Part shown: piece by piece, positions 1 through 12,439 of the stretch
How positions within the stretch are numbered: the first letter of the stretch is position 1
How the letters are laid out: each line of letters starts with the position of its first letter
Source: Stratiolaelaps scimitus
Lineage: Eukaryota; Arthropoda; Arachnida; Mesostigmata; Laelapidae
Direction of reading: 5' to 3'
Assembly (NCBI GenBank): GCA_019614645.1
Contig: JABWDB010000018.1
Coordinates: 1,364,001-1,428,000 of the forward strand
DNA: 64,000 nucleotides
Program-made: the position numbers and the translations under genes
The notes under the pieces: model-generated
The model's input: the letters and a program-made list of their open reading frames with translations, nothing else
What the model was told of the DNA's origin: nothing
Database searches by the model: none

Positions 1-1634
1 TAGCGATGGTGGTGGTGGTGGTTTGCAGCAGTTGCGCGAGGGAGTCCGACACAGTGGAAGGGGGCGGGGGGCGCATCGATGCGCCCCAACGAACGCCACA
101 ATTCCCCGAGTTATTCTCTCTCGGCTCTGGCAGTGGCGAGCCCATGCCGCCGTTTGTCCCCCCCTGCTCTCAGCGGATGCTGCCGTCTGCCGTTGTCTTT
201 CGTAGCGCGGTCCATCTTCGGGTGTCTTGTCGTCGCCGTCGCGGCGTTGAGCGAGAGCTTCTTCTGTGTTCAGTGTCTATAAGTGCACGCCGGCCCCATG
301 AGTGTCTTTGCGTGCGTGTGTGTGTGTGTCTGTATGTGCACACACACACACACAGCTGTGAGTAAAATGCAATGCAACGAAGTGAAATGAAATGAATTGT
401 AGTGTCCCGAATGAAGGAAGACTACTCCGTGTAAAGAGCGAGAGAGAGAGAGAGAGCGTAGGGGGACGCCTGAAGGTAGGGGGTAGGGGGAACTTTTGAA
501 GGCAAATCTATCGAACGGAACAGGAAGAGCAGGTAAGCAAGGGAGCCGTGTGCTGTGTTGAGCTATGGCGGCAGCTAACTGTTGGTGCTGCTAGTTCCTC
601 TCTTCCTGCTCCTCCTCCTCCTGTCGGGCGGTAAGAGAGAAAGAGCTGGCTGAGCTGAGCTGCTTCGGCAATAGCTGCGGCAGCACCTTGGAACGACACA
701 CAAGTAAGCTCGCTGCCGGTACCGCGCAATGTCCAGGGTCAAAGTCGTGACTGGACCTCGAGCTCCCTCGTTCGACAGACGCGCAGGCGGTCGGCGGTCG
801 GCGGTCGGCGGCCGGTCGATTGGCCGCTGGTCCGACGAGCGCGCACTGACTTCACTGTCTGATTTCGGCTGTTGCTTGGCCTGCCTGCCTCCCTCCCTAA
901 CGCCGCTTCTCCAGATATACGAACGAACACAGAGACTCACTCACCGATACACACCGCCTCGTAGAAGACAAACGGAGGCATATGCAGCGCGTCGCCAGCG
1001 TCACTGTCGAAAGAACGTCAGCACCGCTGAAAACGTCGGCAAACGAAAGGCGGCAAGCTGCCGAAACGGGCCCTGGGCCTTCCTCCCCGTCTCGAATGGA
1101 TCGCGGCCAATTTACGAACACTATGCTGCATGTTGTCGGCTCTGTTCGTCGTTGTATTTCGGGACAGCCGGGCCCGATGCAACAGCCTGCAGTAGTAGCA
1201 GCAGCAGCAACAGCGCAGAGATTCACCATGGTCGTCCCCTTCAACAACGATCAAGCAGCATTGCCTCCGATGCTGACGCTCTGATGGGGCTACTTTTTTG
1301 TTGCTGTTGTTGTTGTTATGGAATAAAGCAGCGGCGGCCGCTTAGAAGAGAAGAAATTCACCTAGAAAAGAATGACAGGTACCAGTAACAAGGAACGTGG
1401 TCAATTTTCCGTTATGAAGGATGGAATATGAGGGCGTGTTGGTGTTAAAGTGATGCTCATCTATTAGTTGGATACACCAGGTATCCAAGATGAAATGGTG
1501 GACAAATACCCTGGCGGGAAGTCCGAATGCGAATCGGGTGAATTCGATCAATAATAGCTAGAATTTCGTGGCATGCTCGTGGATTTGAGCGAAGAGGAAT
1601 CAGCGGCTCGAAAGAAAGAAAATAGTCATTATGT

Positions 1635-1670
<36 letters not shown>

Positions 1671-4600
1671 CGTATACGCATATGACAGGAACACACTGCG
1701 CAATGTACTGCCCCCCATTGTTTTCCTATGGTCCTTCGAGGTCCATCAGAACGTCCTGAGAGACGGACGAGTTTTACGTTAACAAATTCATTCGTTTCCC
1801 TTGTCTCTAACTATGGTGAGACTTAATCGTTGGCGCGGGGGAGGGTATAGCGGTTGAACGGTGACTAAGTGTCTCGGAGGAAAAAAAAAGGCCGAGAAGG
1901 CCGCAGTTTCGAGACCCGCAACATGATGACATGTAGAAACTGAACGTACGCTTTGTAACAGCATAACAGCTCCTTTAATAAATCGCTTTTACGACCCAAG
2001 GACAAATGATGAATTGGGCATTACTCACTGATCTATCTGCTACTGTACAGGACAACACATATTCACAAGGTTAGAAACGGTAGTGGCGACGGTAGCACTA
2101 TAAAGTAATCTTCGGCAATAACAACATTCAGGTTTTTCGCTCTGATTTCCCCCCCCCCCCCCCGTAGAAAACGACTTGCTCTAGCGCGGTGGAGAGCAGC
2201 CGTAGGCGTACCGCGCTTCTCTGCGGCCAATGTCGATCTTAGCCGGATCGTCGATGTCCAGCCAAGTTCGAGCCATCGGGGCCGACCGCCTATCTACCAT
2301 CTATCTATCTGTCCAATGTCTCGTTGCTTTAAGGCCTCATGTGTTGGACAACATTTCCTGTCGATGGCGTCTGTGGCGTACGCTGCGGTGCCATGTTGTG
2401 TGGTGATCATTCCCATCGCAAACTCCTTCGTCGGCCTCTACCTTTCAAACCCTCTTGCTCGATTCCACTTCGTCCGCCTGTCGTGTGCTACCACCCTCCG
2501 TAGAGCGTCGATATCGGGTGGACGAACGAAGGGACGGACGCTCGCGATGGATGTTGATCTTGACGCTGGCTGATCCTGATCCCCGATCTCCGATCTCGCG
2601 GTCGTGTTGCCGAGTGACGGGTTGATCCGACTCCTGTCAGGAAGTCGGCGGCTGCAACGTTAAGAAGTCAGCGAACAGGGTGAGGGTGAGCGGTAAGGAC
2701 GGTGACTCTGAGTCTGTGGTGTCCGCGTGTAGAGAAGAGAGAGGACAGTAAGAGGTAAAAGCGATAGAGAGACAGCAAGAGAGTGAGAGAGAGAGGACAG
2801 AACGCTGCCCTGCAGAAAGTCGGACCAGGACGGGTCCCGCTGGAGAAGTGCGACTGCTAGGAGCGGGAGAAATCACCGCTCAGGAAGCGAGCCCAGCCGA
2901 GCCGAGTGGATCCGAGCGAGACGAAGCGGGGCCGAGACCGCCAGCCGAAAAAGCGCATCGCTCAAGAGCTGAGAGTATCGCAGGTTGGCCTAGGGCAGCC
3001 AGTGGGTGCTGGCGCGACGAGGACGACTACGGTGGCGGTGTCGAAGATTCGGCGGTTTGCTAGCACCGCTGCTTAGCGCTTAGTGCTGCTGCTGAACGAG
3101 CGGTTGGTTGCCTGGTCGCCCTGTCCCACTCGTAGCAGCGACAGGAAGGACTAATCTCCGATGAGCGATTGCTCGCCGAGGAGAAGCCAACGAGGAGAAG
3201 GACCAGCAGATGATGGGAGATGATAGGATGCGGTGGATGCAGGGATGGCACCGCGGGCAGCAGCGTCTCCTCTTTAAGCGTTTTTCCATGTACTAAATAT
3301 CGCCGCCTCATCGAGAGTCAGTCATCCACGCCGGCATCGAACGGAATCGCTCATCTCTGAGGAAGGCAAGCGGACAAGCATGGAAGGGCAAAGTGGCAAA
3401 GGAAGCTCTCGCCCCCCAGGAAAAAAAAAAAAGGTAACGGGCTCAGAGTCCTTGCTGACAGCTCTCGCGATCGGCTCCGAATCGACAACGATCAGTTGTC
3501 GAGAAGGAGAGCAGAGAGACGGCTGGTTCGACGGTTCCTGAGGGGCTGGGGAGGGTCTGGCCGAGGCCGGGCTGTATGGTTGCCTTGAACGATCTCGTTC
3601 TAATAACAAAGTTTCGACCGCATAACGAAGCCGTGCTGGGAGACGAAGACGCCGTAAATGGATCATCAAGCAAGCGCGCAAAGTAACCCGCAACTTGATA
3701 ACCAGTTGATTTTGCAACGTCAATAGTCGGAAACGCATTTAATTTGTCATTTACCTGGCACGATCTCTCCCCCTCCATTCCATCTTTGATTGGCCCGGTT
3801 CGGTTGTTGATCTAGATATCAGTGAGTAATACTGGCAAATATCGGAACCGTAAAGCGTCCAGCGTGATTTACTCAATTGCGGTCGATGTGGGGCTGTCGT
3901 TGGCTGATGAAGATGTCATAATTAGTGCAATGCTCGTCGCTGCTGTATGACAAAGTCGAGCAGAGCATACAACTGGTCAAATCATTAACTCGTTAAACTG
4001 TTGGCAAAGTTAATATCCATACAACAATGAAAGTTCGAGAGAGGCCAACATAGCAGGCCGGCCCCGTTAGCTCGCAGACGGCAAGAAGTTCTCTGAGTGT
4101 CGCAAACGAAGTTACCCCTTGGGGGGGGCGGGGTGTCCACAAACCAATTCTAACATTAATTTCGATCGTGGGCTCGTTCTCCGCCCGTTGAGAAAATCCA
4201 TTCGCTCGAATATCCATATCCAGGGAGGACGGATGAGATCGATGGCGCTGGCCAGATGTAATAACCTACCCACCTACCTACCTACCGAAAGCTATTCGTG
4301 GTAAAAGTATAATAGACCTAGCTCGCTCATTCACGCACAGCCTCTAGGATCCACACATACACACAGCGGTACACGGACCCTTGGCCGCATTGGCCAATCC
4401 ATTCTCGTGCCGCTCTGCAACCGCTATCCTTTGCTGCCTTTGCCGTGACGTGGGTGCTTATCAGCGCTTTCAATTATGACCCATTCTGCAAACTCTTTAT
4501 ACCGACTCAGATATGGGCAAAGTTTAAAGTTGATAGGCTATGAAAGGTGCCACCGCTTTTTCGAGACCACTTTCAGGGGATGAGGCTAAGGGGGACCGCC

Positions 4601-7600
4601 TAGAGAACGAGAGCGCCAGAGCAGCGAGGCCATGCGATGGCTGCTGATGGCTCCGTGAGGAAAATGAGCCCAAGCGATTGGAGAACGCTGCCTGCCTAGC
4701 TGGCGACAGACACCCAGACACGCACAGCGATATAGACACACACACAGACGCGTATACACTCTTGCATGACTTGACTAGCATAGGGTCCTCTATTGCGGCG
4801 ACTGCTGCTGCTACTAGAATGATGTCTGCTGACTCGCTGCCGCTGTTGTATATTGGGTGATCAATCAGCACTTAAACACTTCGGCCATTTTTTCCTCGCT
4901 GTCATAGTTCGCCTAGCGTCGTCGCCGACCGAGGGGCAGCGAGTCAGCCAGTCAGCCAGCCCCGCAGAGGATTCGCGTTAGGCCTGCGATCCGCCAACGG
5001 GTTGGCCACGACATCGGCCAGCAGAGAGCCGCAAAGAACCCGTTCGGGCGGTGAGCGCCATCGGCAGTGAGACCGGTCGACGACGGCGACGATCGAGGGG
5101 TGACGGAGTCGGCGGCCAACGAAGATCAAATATGCCGAAGCGTGCTCACGAACCACAACTTCGACGTCGTTGTTGTCGCCGCCGCCGATGAGCGCTATAC
5201 GCGAGGAACAGCCGAGGGAGCGAGCTGAGAGGGCTTGGAAGGGGGGGCCGGCGGCCGGGTTACGGAGAGAGAGCCTGAGGAGGCATAAATAAGCGCGTGC
5301 GAGAGCCGTCCGGAACAGCTTGGCGGAACTGAGCGCAACGTGGCCACGTGGCTGTGCTGAAGCAGCGGTGCGCAGTTGAGATGAACATTTTAATCCCGCA
5401 GCTCAACCGGTTCGTCGCCAGGAACGGAGACGAGTTTTTTTTCAGTCCGGGACGGAGATCACGAATACGAAAGGGGGAGAGAGAGAGACAGAGAGAAACA
5501 GAGAACGTGTGTCCAAGGGCATCCGTCCGACGAACGAGGGTGCGGATGGGGGGGTCCGACACTAGGCGATGTAAAGGTTTTGCGGAAGATGAAGGCGAGC
5601 TCTTGAGAAAGAATGAGAACGCCTAGTTGACAGGAAGTTTCTTGCGAGCAGGCTTACCCAGTGTACTCTACATATATGCGGAGATAGGGTGTATGCTATG
5701 CCTGAAGCAAGGATAGCATACACCCAAGGCAAGCTTCCATGAAGATACGGGGGTATATATATATATATATGTATATGTATATATAGTAACCGTTTCGGGA
5801 CCGGAAGCCTTTACTCTACCTGTACCAATCAGACAACGATATAATTAAACGAAAGATTGCGATGTAACCTTTCTGATCCAGTCGCTCTTCTGTCCGTCTG
5901 TTTCTTGGTGTAAACTCGGTCACAATGGTGTTGGTAATTAGTAGCAAGTCGGTAGGTAAGCCTGTGCATCTTTACCGGAACTCAAACGGAACCCTTTCTT
6001 CAGGTGTGAACGTTCAGCTTTGGAACATTTGCAGCTTGTGGTGAACAGCCTCGTGGTCCTTCTCGATCAAGGCCACACACCCCACAGGCCGCCTAGACCC
6101 TAGAAAGCCTAACCACCGAAATGTAGTCGGTGTTAGAAAGTGTTGCCTCGCAGCGGCACAAAACCACAATCACCGCCGTCACCAGTTCGTCTCGTCATTG
6201 GCAGCAGCAGCAGTAGTCATTCTCTGGTTGCTTTGCTTTTGCGTTTACCACCGCCACCGCCGCCGCCGCCACCGCGGCTGCTCTGGCTATTACGCTGTTG
6301 CTGTTGTTGTTGCTGCTGTTTGGGCGGGTCGATCTGTGAGACGGGCGGTGCTACACGCGTCCATTCCGAAAGCGTAACAACCAACATAGCGAATGCGTAA
6401 CAATTACGCACCGGCCACGAAATGTTTATGTGGCAGCGTTCGTTCTCCGTCCCACCGTCGATTGGTGACGGCCAACGCCAGCCAGCGCGTTACGCAGTAG
6501 CCCGTATCAGCAGGAGCAGCTGATACGCGTTGCTGCTGCTGCTGCTGCGATTGCGGCGGTGCCGATTGAGGCGGTGGTCCCGTCGCCGCCACCATCCCGC
6601 CACCGCCGCCGTTTCCATAGTAGTAGCAAGAGAACTAGTGCTTGTACTGGTTGAAGCGGTGGCTTTCGCAGCAGTCTTAGTGTCTGCACGGCCGTCGCTT
6701 GTGGGCGTGCGCCTGCTCCATAGTTCTATAATCAGCAGCTGCAGCGGAATGAGGCGAACCAGCAAGGGGGAAGAGCTGAACCTGTCTGCGGATGGGTGGG
6801 TGTATATGTCTGTCTGGCTGTGTGTGTGCGCTCATGATTGTAGTGGCCATAACGGCCACGCACAAGCATGGTGGTAATGCCGTTGCTGTAACAAGCAGCA
6901 TTCATAATGCGATGGACAACAATGCGGTCATCGCCGCCGCCGCCGCCAACGGTGACTATCCGCTCGTTCATCTGAGAGTGTTTGTATGCTTGTATCTATC
7001 TTATCCTATCTCTCTGTGTGAAGCGAACGCGTGGGCGCGCCCACAGAAGCGTGGCGGTGTGCTTGTCCCATTGGCGTGTGGCGTCCACACATGAACGCGC
7101 CAGCCAGCGTCGGCATTGTTACACTCTACCGTTACTCGGAAGAACCACTACTAGCGCGGGCTGTAGCGAACGAACCGAACGCAAGCAACGCTCTGTGACG
7201 ATTGGAGGAACGAGATGAGAGGGAGGTACCCGACGCCGTTCGGAAGCCGCGTTGCCATGGTCATCTCCACTGCTCAGCTGTGACAGCTTACGCCGACAGA
7301 CGAAATGTATCAGCAGGTGTTATGGTTACAATCGCGATCATGGCCAGCCAATCGGCTACCGGGCAGTAGCAGCAGCAGCAACAACAGCAATAACCGCCGC
7401 CGCCTCTGTCATCGCTAAGAGAAGAGAACTGTTCAGGCGTGTCGGTCGCTAGCGATAACGATGGTAGGACCGGAGAACGAGCCGGCGGCTTCTGTACATG
7501 ATCGGCTAGACAGCGGCCGCGGCCGCCGCCCGCGACGTCGGAATGGTCCCCGTTGCCACGTGGCTCATTGGCAACCCGCGCGCTGACTGGCCACAGCCCT

Positions 7601-9512
7601 CGAACGGCGCTTGATGAACGGCTTTATTCGTTGGTGCTTTATGCTGTGTGTTCGCGATGGTACTTGTTGTCGGAGTGTGGTACAATCAAGTTTGTCGAAA
7701 TCGTCAACGAGTGAGTAAGTGAGTTTCGGGCCGATGCCAGAGGTGCGATGTGTGGTGAGGTGTGTCCCACCGGGTTCCGCTTCAGTGGTCGACGGCTGCT
7801 ACCTCTACGTCCGCCGATGCCGCCACACAGCCCGCCGAGCGGTTGGCCAGCAAGCGCCATCTAGCAGGATGATTATGAGTCTACTTAGCATGATGTCATA
7901 AACAAATATACAACACACACACACACACAAAGTCATGCATTTGATATAAGCGAACTCGCCCCAGTCACAGTGATAATAATGCGAAGTAAATACACCGTCA
8001 TCACCATCATCATCACCACCATAGCTCGTAAGCTGCCGAGTGATATAGTGATATTAGACGCAGATACACAAACAACATCATATCTCGACGAGATCTAAAA
8101 TCGCCTACACTGACACATGCCGGGATTGATCCCGTAAGCGACCGCCAGCCGTCACGGCATCTGCTATCCAGTGGTCACTCAGAGATCGATGGATAAATGA
8201 GCGCGAACGCGGAGCGGCAGTTCGGTCAACCAGTAGTAGCAGCAATAGTCAATGCAATATCCCACGCACCCGTTTGTCCAGACACCCAATGAACGATGTA
8301 TGGGTGTAATATGTCGACGTATGGCACCAGCGGCAGTGGCGAGAGCATCGCCAGGGCTCGGCGAGTGTTCCTTGTGGCTGTGGTAGAACGGGCCGCGATC
8401 CGCCCGATTCGTCAGATCGATGAGGTGGATGAATGGATCAGAATGAGGGGATTTACTATCGTCCGACTGAGGAGCTCGCTTCGCTGGCGCGTGGATTGGC
8501 GGTTGACTAAGTCACTCACCACGCTGAGTGGGTGACCTGAGCTGATCTGACGGTATCTCCTCATTGAACAAAAGTGTCGTCGCTGGCGGCGAAAACATGG
8601 CCAGCCAATATCGAGGCAGCGGCGGCGGCGGTGACGGCGGCAGCAGTAACGCTTGTAACAGCGGCTACGTTGAATGACTCAAGTAGATGGCGTGCGAGGG
8701 CTCATCGCGTGGATCATGTATCGTTTTGAGACGAGGTGCTCTGTGCGCCGAGCTGAACACCGCGTCCGCGGCGGTGGTGGTCAACGCCGCGAGGTGATCA
8801 GCGCTCCATTGATTTGCCCGTTGATTGCTTCGTTGGTTGGACGATAGCGAGGATAACCGCACTCTTACGGGTTCATCGTGCGATTGAGGAGCACTACCTC
8901 GACCCGTCGAGCAGTTCGACGACGACGACAAACTGGTCACTGGTTCTGTGTTTGGCGTAATCGCCAAAAAATTCCTCTACTAACCTAAAGCTGAGCTGCT
9001 CTTGCTGCTGCTGCTGCTATTTGTGTTCTACGTAAGTGCCAGGAATCGCTGCTTCGCCGATCATTCGACCAGCCCAGCCCAGCTCTGACCAGAGCAGCGG
9101 CGGCGGCGGCAGCAGCAGCCGGCGTCGACATCGGGTGACGAAATGAATCAAGCAACGGACAACCAAAGGGGGGTGCGGACTGTTTGCGGCTGACGTTGTG
9201 GTGGTGGTGGTCGCGAAGGAGGAATCGAATGAACTGACAATGGAACCTGACAAACTGACACAGATGGACGGAGAAGAACGGCGGAGAACGGTGTGATTCG
9301 GCCGACGATGCCGACGGTAGACAACGATCAGCGGTGGCTGAGTGCGGGCGCCACATCAACCATTGTGACTCGAGGACGTCATCCACAATAGCAGTAGTAC
9401 AAGTACTAATACAACAACAACAATAAATGGAGGCATTGAAGAAGCGGGTTGGAGAGGGCGCGATGAGGAGGTGGACGAGGGGTCTTATGTTGTACGGACA
9501 GACAATGATAGG

Positions 9513-9519
<7 letters not shown>
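1..9519. other. Non-coding, GC-rich, low-complexity DNA; no gene recognised
   Basis: Most likely svp intron or upstream DNA. Contents include a (GT)/(CA) block at 314-354, GA repeats at 440-457, a 7-bp tandem (GGTCGGC-type) at 784-814, GCA triplets near 1,197-1,215, an (AT)n tract at 1,641-1,669, a run of about 14 C at 2,151-2,164, A runs at 1,881-1,889 and 3,421-3,432, CCTA repeats near 4,268-4,285, a TA-rich block at 5,754-5,785, GCC/GCT triplets at 6,245-6,320 and 6,530-6,546, and (AC)n at 7,912-7,929. Open frames up to 219 codons (729-1,388) have no recognisable similarity. Confidence 0.6.
5687..5725. repeat. Perfect 13-bp inverted repeat, 13-base loop
   Basis: GGGTGTATGCTAT at 5,687-5,699 is the exact reverse complement of 5,713-5,725. 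The stem is short for a pre-miRNA. It may be a small foldback element or a chance hairpin; flanking bases do not extend the stem. Confidence 0.8.
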
Positions 9520-9555
<36 letters not shown>

Positions 9556-9566
9556 GAGAGAGAGAG
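9520..9566. repeat. (TA)n then (GA)n tract
   Basis: An uninterrupted TA run covers 9,520-9,551, followed by ACATAGAGAGAGAGAG. Confidence 0.9.
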
Positions 9567-9686
9567 CGAGGAAAACGCTGAGTAAATTATCAAGTTATCG
9601 GTACGGAGAGATATACACAACCCCAATAGGAATAAGTTGTAAGTTGTTGCCGCCGTCTGTGGGAGGAATGCCTACACTGGTGCTTC

Positions 9687-9690
<4 letters not shown>

Positions 9691-9721
<31 letters not shown>
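9691..9721. repeat. (AT)15 tract
   Basis: A perfect AT dinucleotide run, 140 bp after another one. Confidence 0.9.
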
Positions 9722-9723
<2 letters not shown>

Positions 9724-9777
9724 CAATGTGCATATCAATTCAAAAAGGCTCTTCTACTAAAACTGCACTTCGTGTGG

Positions 9778-9812
9778 TATAAATACGCAAAGACAGACGG
9801 GCTCGTCATTAG
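9778..9812 (+). promoter_or_regulatory. Candidate TATA plus initiator core promoter
   Basis: TATAAATA at 9,778-9,785 is followed by an initiator-like TCATTAG whose A (9,808) lies 30 bases downstream of the TATA box's first T, which is the canonical spacing. No recognised exon follows, so this could be an alternative or chance promoter. Confidence 0.25.
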
Positions 9813-9910
9813 CACACAATATAGATCACACTAATGTTGATCACAACTTCCTCAAGCAGCATGGTGGTGCATCATGCGCTACAAAAAGGCTATCTCACGC
9901 AGAGACGGAG

Positions 9911-9914
<4 letters not shown>

Positions 9915-9955
<41 letters not shown>

Positions 9956-9976
9956 GGAGCGAGAGAGAGAGAGAGA
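9915..9976. repeat. (GA)n tract
   Basis: About 36 bases of perfect GA, then GA-rich sequence to 9,976. Confidence 0.9.
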
Positions 9977-11120
9977 CACGGTCACATTACGACGACGAAA
10001 CGAGCACGGTCCAGTTGATTGCATGGGCAAATCAATGTCCGGTAATGTTTGTTGTTCGCGTGAGATCCGAATGACCGTCACGATAGGATTGTCAATATTA
10101 GTAGCTATTATTATTATTATATGATGAACTCGTCGCGTTGATAGTTCCACCTCTCCATTACGAGGCACTCAGGGCTCGCGTATCGCACCGCCTCGGCAGC
10201 CGGCATCGCCGAAGCAGCCACCACCGCCTGTAATCGCAGCAGCGTGCACATCTCGATGCAAATTCTGCTAAACAAATGCGGGAACGCCGACGGTCAAAAC
10301 AACAACGGTCACCGACTGCGCGATTAGACGATTCGGCCATATAGCCGTTTCATATACGTCCCATACGAAACGAAGACATCATGATCATTCGCCCGGCCGC
10401 CGGGTGATGATGCTGCGGATACAACGGACAACAGCAACTGCTACGAACAGCAATTATCGCGGGTTAATTCGCAGGCTACCTGTGACGGCGACAAATCAGA
10501 CGAACGTCTCGCGCGTGGGTCTTGCTGCAAACAGGACGACCCGAGATGGGATAGCCAGGTAGGCAATGAAACAATGTAACAATCATGAACACTCTTTTTC
10601 TCTCTTGTCTCGTCTCGTCTTCTCTCTGCTGGGATCACAATACCTGACGGAGACTATCATCGCCGCAATAACCGACGCTGCTACCGGGTCATTAGAGCAA
10701 TGACATTTTTCCCATTCGACCTGTTGCGATGCGCGTTGGCTGGTGCCGATTTGTAGAGGACGACAGACGGCGATCGTGGATACTTATGGATGCTTTATGG
10801 ATAGATTGCGTACGGGGTGTTGTGTTCGCTTACGAAGGAGCGCAGTTCGTACAGAAGTATTATTTATAGGGAAGAATATATTTGTAGGCAGATCTGTTAC
10901 GGGGCAAATCATCAGCTTAGACTGCAGCACTACTATACTACAGCTATTAAGCTACTCAATGCAAAACGGAACGGTAACCTGGCGTACCCCGGAATAAAAC
11001 GTGTTTACCAAATCATGCCGTCGGCGTTGTCAAAGTCCGTTAAAAACGTCCATTTGCTCGAGCGTGTTTATGGCCACGTTTTTCAGTCATCGGCCTACTA
11101 CGACGTCCCTGCTATTACTA

Positions 11121-11140
11121 TTATATATATATATATATGC

Positions 11141-11181
<41 letters not shown>
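11121..11181. repeat. (TA)n tract, interrupted
   Basis: About 60 bases of TA with two short interruptions (GC and C). Confidence 0.9.
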
Positions 11182-11182
<1 letters not shown>

Positions 11183-11920
11183 GCTAACCGTGCCCCTGTT
11201 AAGGTGGCCGTTGTAGAGCTGCAGAGGTGCGTGTCGTCTTCCCGCTCACGGGATGTCGTCCCCTGAGTCTACTAGCAATCGTTGTCTCGAAAGGAACTTC
11301 CTTCGTCGCAGGCAATTGTCTACTTCGTCTAAAGCATTGCCGGTCCTTGAGCTTTGCGCACACTTGGTACACGGCAACCTACTGTGCGTTTCGTGTCAAC
11401 GTTACGTCGCGCTATATACTATGAATGGTACAGGACATGTCATTCGGATGCTCGGCTCGAAATCGTCCTAATAGGGAACGATGTAACCGTCACTGGCGTC
11501 CAACGTCTCGTGGCCCCGTCATGCGTGGCCAGCGATGCCGGCCAAACGCCAGCGGCAACCTTTGCCGTAAGTAAGTGGGGCCAAATTCGCGTTGGCTGCT
11601 ACTTCGACTGGGTCGACGCTGATGCCCTCCGAGAAATAGAGGAGCAATGAGTCTTCTGTAAATCGCTCTTTTTTAGCTTTCTTCGTTGGCGGCGGTGATA
11701 CCACCGACAATCCGTTGGCTGCAGGCAGAAGCAGAAGTTCGCCGGAGATGAGTGTGATGACTTATAACGAATATATATATATATATATATATATATATGG
11801 AAGGCCATTTTACGTGAAGCGTTTCGCTCGGTGGACTCAGATGGTTCAGCTCAGATTTGACTTGAATTGTCTACATGGCCCTCTTAGTGACTGCTATGTA
11901 AATGCGTAAGCGGGCGGCCG

Positions 11921-11946
11921 TGTGTGTGTGTGTGTGTGTGTGTGTG
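11921..11946. repeat. (TG)13 tract
   Basis: A perfect TG run about 150 bp upstream of the family 1 SINE. Confidence 0.9.
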
Positions 11947-12092
11947 CGCATATGACGAATGTCCGCACGATCTTCATTTGAAGTCGCTCAAACATCTTCT
12001 TTAACATGCAGGACAGCCTATAAGCAGCTTATGCAGGATGGCCAGCTTGTCTACCGGCAACCCCCTACCGGGTGGTGATCAAAACAGTTTTC

Positions 12093-12108
12093 ATTCTAGT
12101 CTCCAATG
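12093..12108 (+). repeat. Target-site duplication, left copy
   Basis: This 16-base sequence is repeated exactly at 12,424-12,439 on the other side of the SINE. Confidence 0.88.
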
Positions 12109-12423
12109 CCTGCGGGCATGGCGTCGTGGACAAGGTAGGCAATACCAAAAAGGGAGTTTTGGGGAGTCTGAGGTTCAAATCTGAGTGGAGCCATATTTAC
12201 TTTTGTGGGCAGTATCTCCGCAATAAGATTTGTTAAGTAGTAGTGGCAACTCGAATGTAGTCTGCGGCATAGCTACCACTGTGCAGAAAGGAAGGCACCG
12301 TACACCCCCTGTATGCGTCATAAATACTGCATGTTTACATACACGGGGCTTTCTACAGAAACCCTATTGGTGTTGGCATGCATTAGCATGCCAACACCCA
12401 CCCCTTTAACAAAAAAAAAAAAA
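12109..12423 (+). mobile_element. tRNA-derived SINE with poly(A) tail and 16-bp target duplication (family 1)
   Basis: A 315-bp insertion is bounded by the identical 16-mer ATTCTAGTCTCCAATG at 12,093-12,108 and 12,424-12,439. It ends in a run of 14 A at 12,411-12,424; the last A is shared with the duplication. Its head contains a pol III A-box-like TGGCGTCGTGG (12,119-12,129) and a B-box-like GGTTCAAATCT (12,172-12,182) at tRNA-like spacing. A TGG-start D-arm with a long variable region suggests a tRNA-Leu or Ser type ancestor, which is a weak inference. The body ends with a perfect 13-bp hairpin (12,369-12,398). Head, tail and duplication together show target-primed retroposition. No open frame is expected. 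Confidence 0.88.
12369..12398. repeat. Perfect 13-bp hairpin with 4-base loop inside the SINE tail region
   Basis: GGTGTTGGCATGC is followed by the loop ATTA and its exact reverse complement. It lies 12 bases before the poly(A) run, so it may be the 3' hairpin recognised by the partner LINE reverse transcriptase. Confidence 0.85.
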
Positions 12424-12439
12424 ATTCTAGTCTCCAATG
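12424..12439 (+). repeat. Target-site duplication, right copy
   Basis: This is an exact copy of 12,093-12,108, directly after the poly(A) tail of the SINE. Confidence 0.88.

Larger units (their letters stand above)
9977..12092. other. Non-coding segment, no gene recognised
   Basis: Ordinary sequence with ATT triplets near 10,108-10,122 and TA tracts at 11,121-11,181 and 11,771-11,798. No conserved peptide is seen in any frame. Confidence 0.6.

Noticed and set aside
729..1388. 219-codon plus-strand open frame with ATG
   Set aside because: GC-rich repeats and CAG/TGT triplets keep it open; Arg/Ser-rich, overlapped by comparable frames on both strands, no recognised motif.
5285..5295. CATAAATAAG TATA-like site
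   Set aside because: No initiator at the expected distance and no exon downstream.
8115..8160. GGGATTGATCCCG inverted repeat resembling a T-loop
   Set aside because: Too short and without the other tRNA parts; it reads as a chance palindrome.
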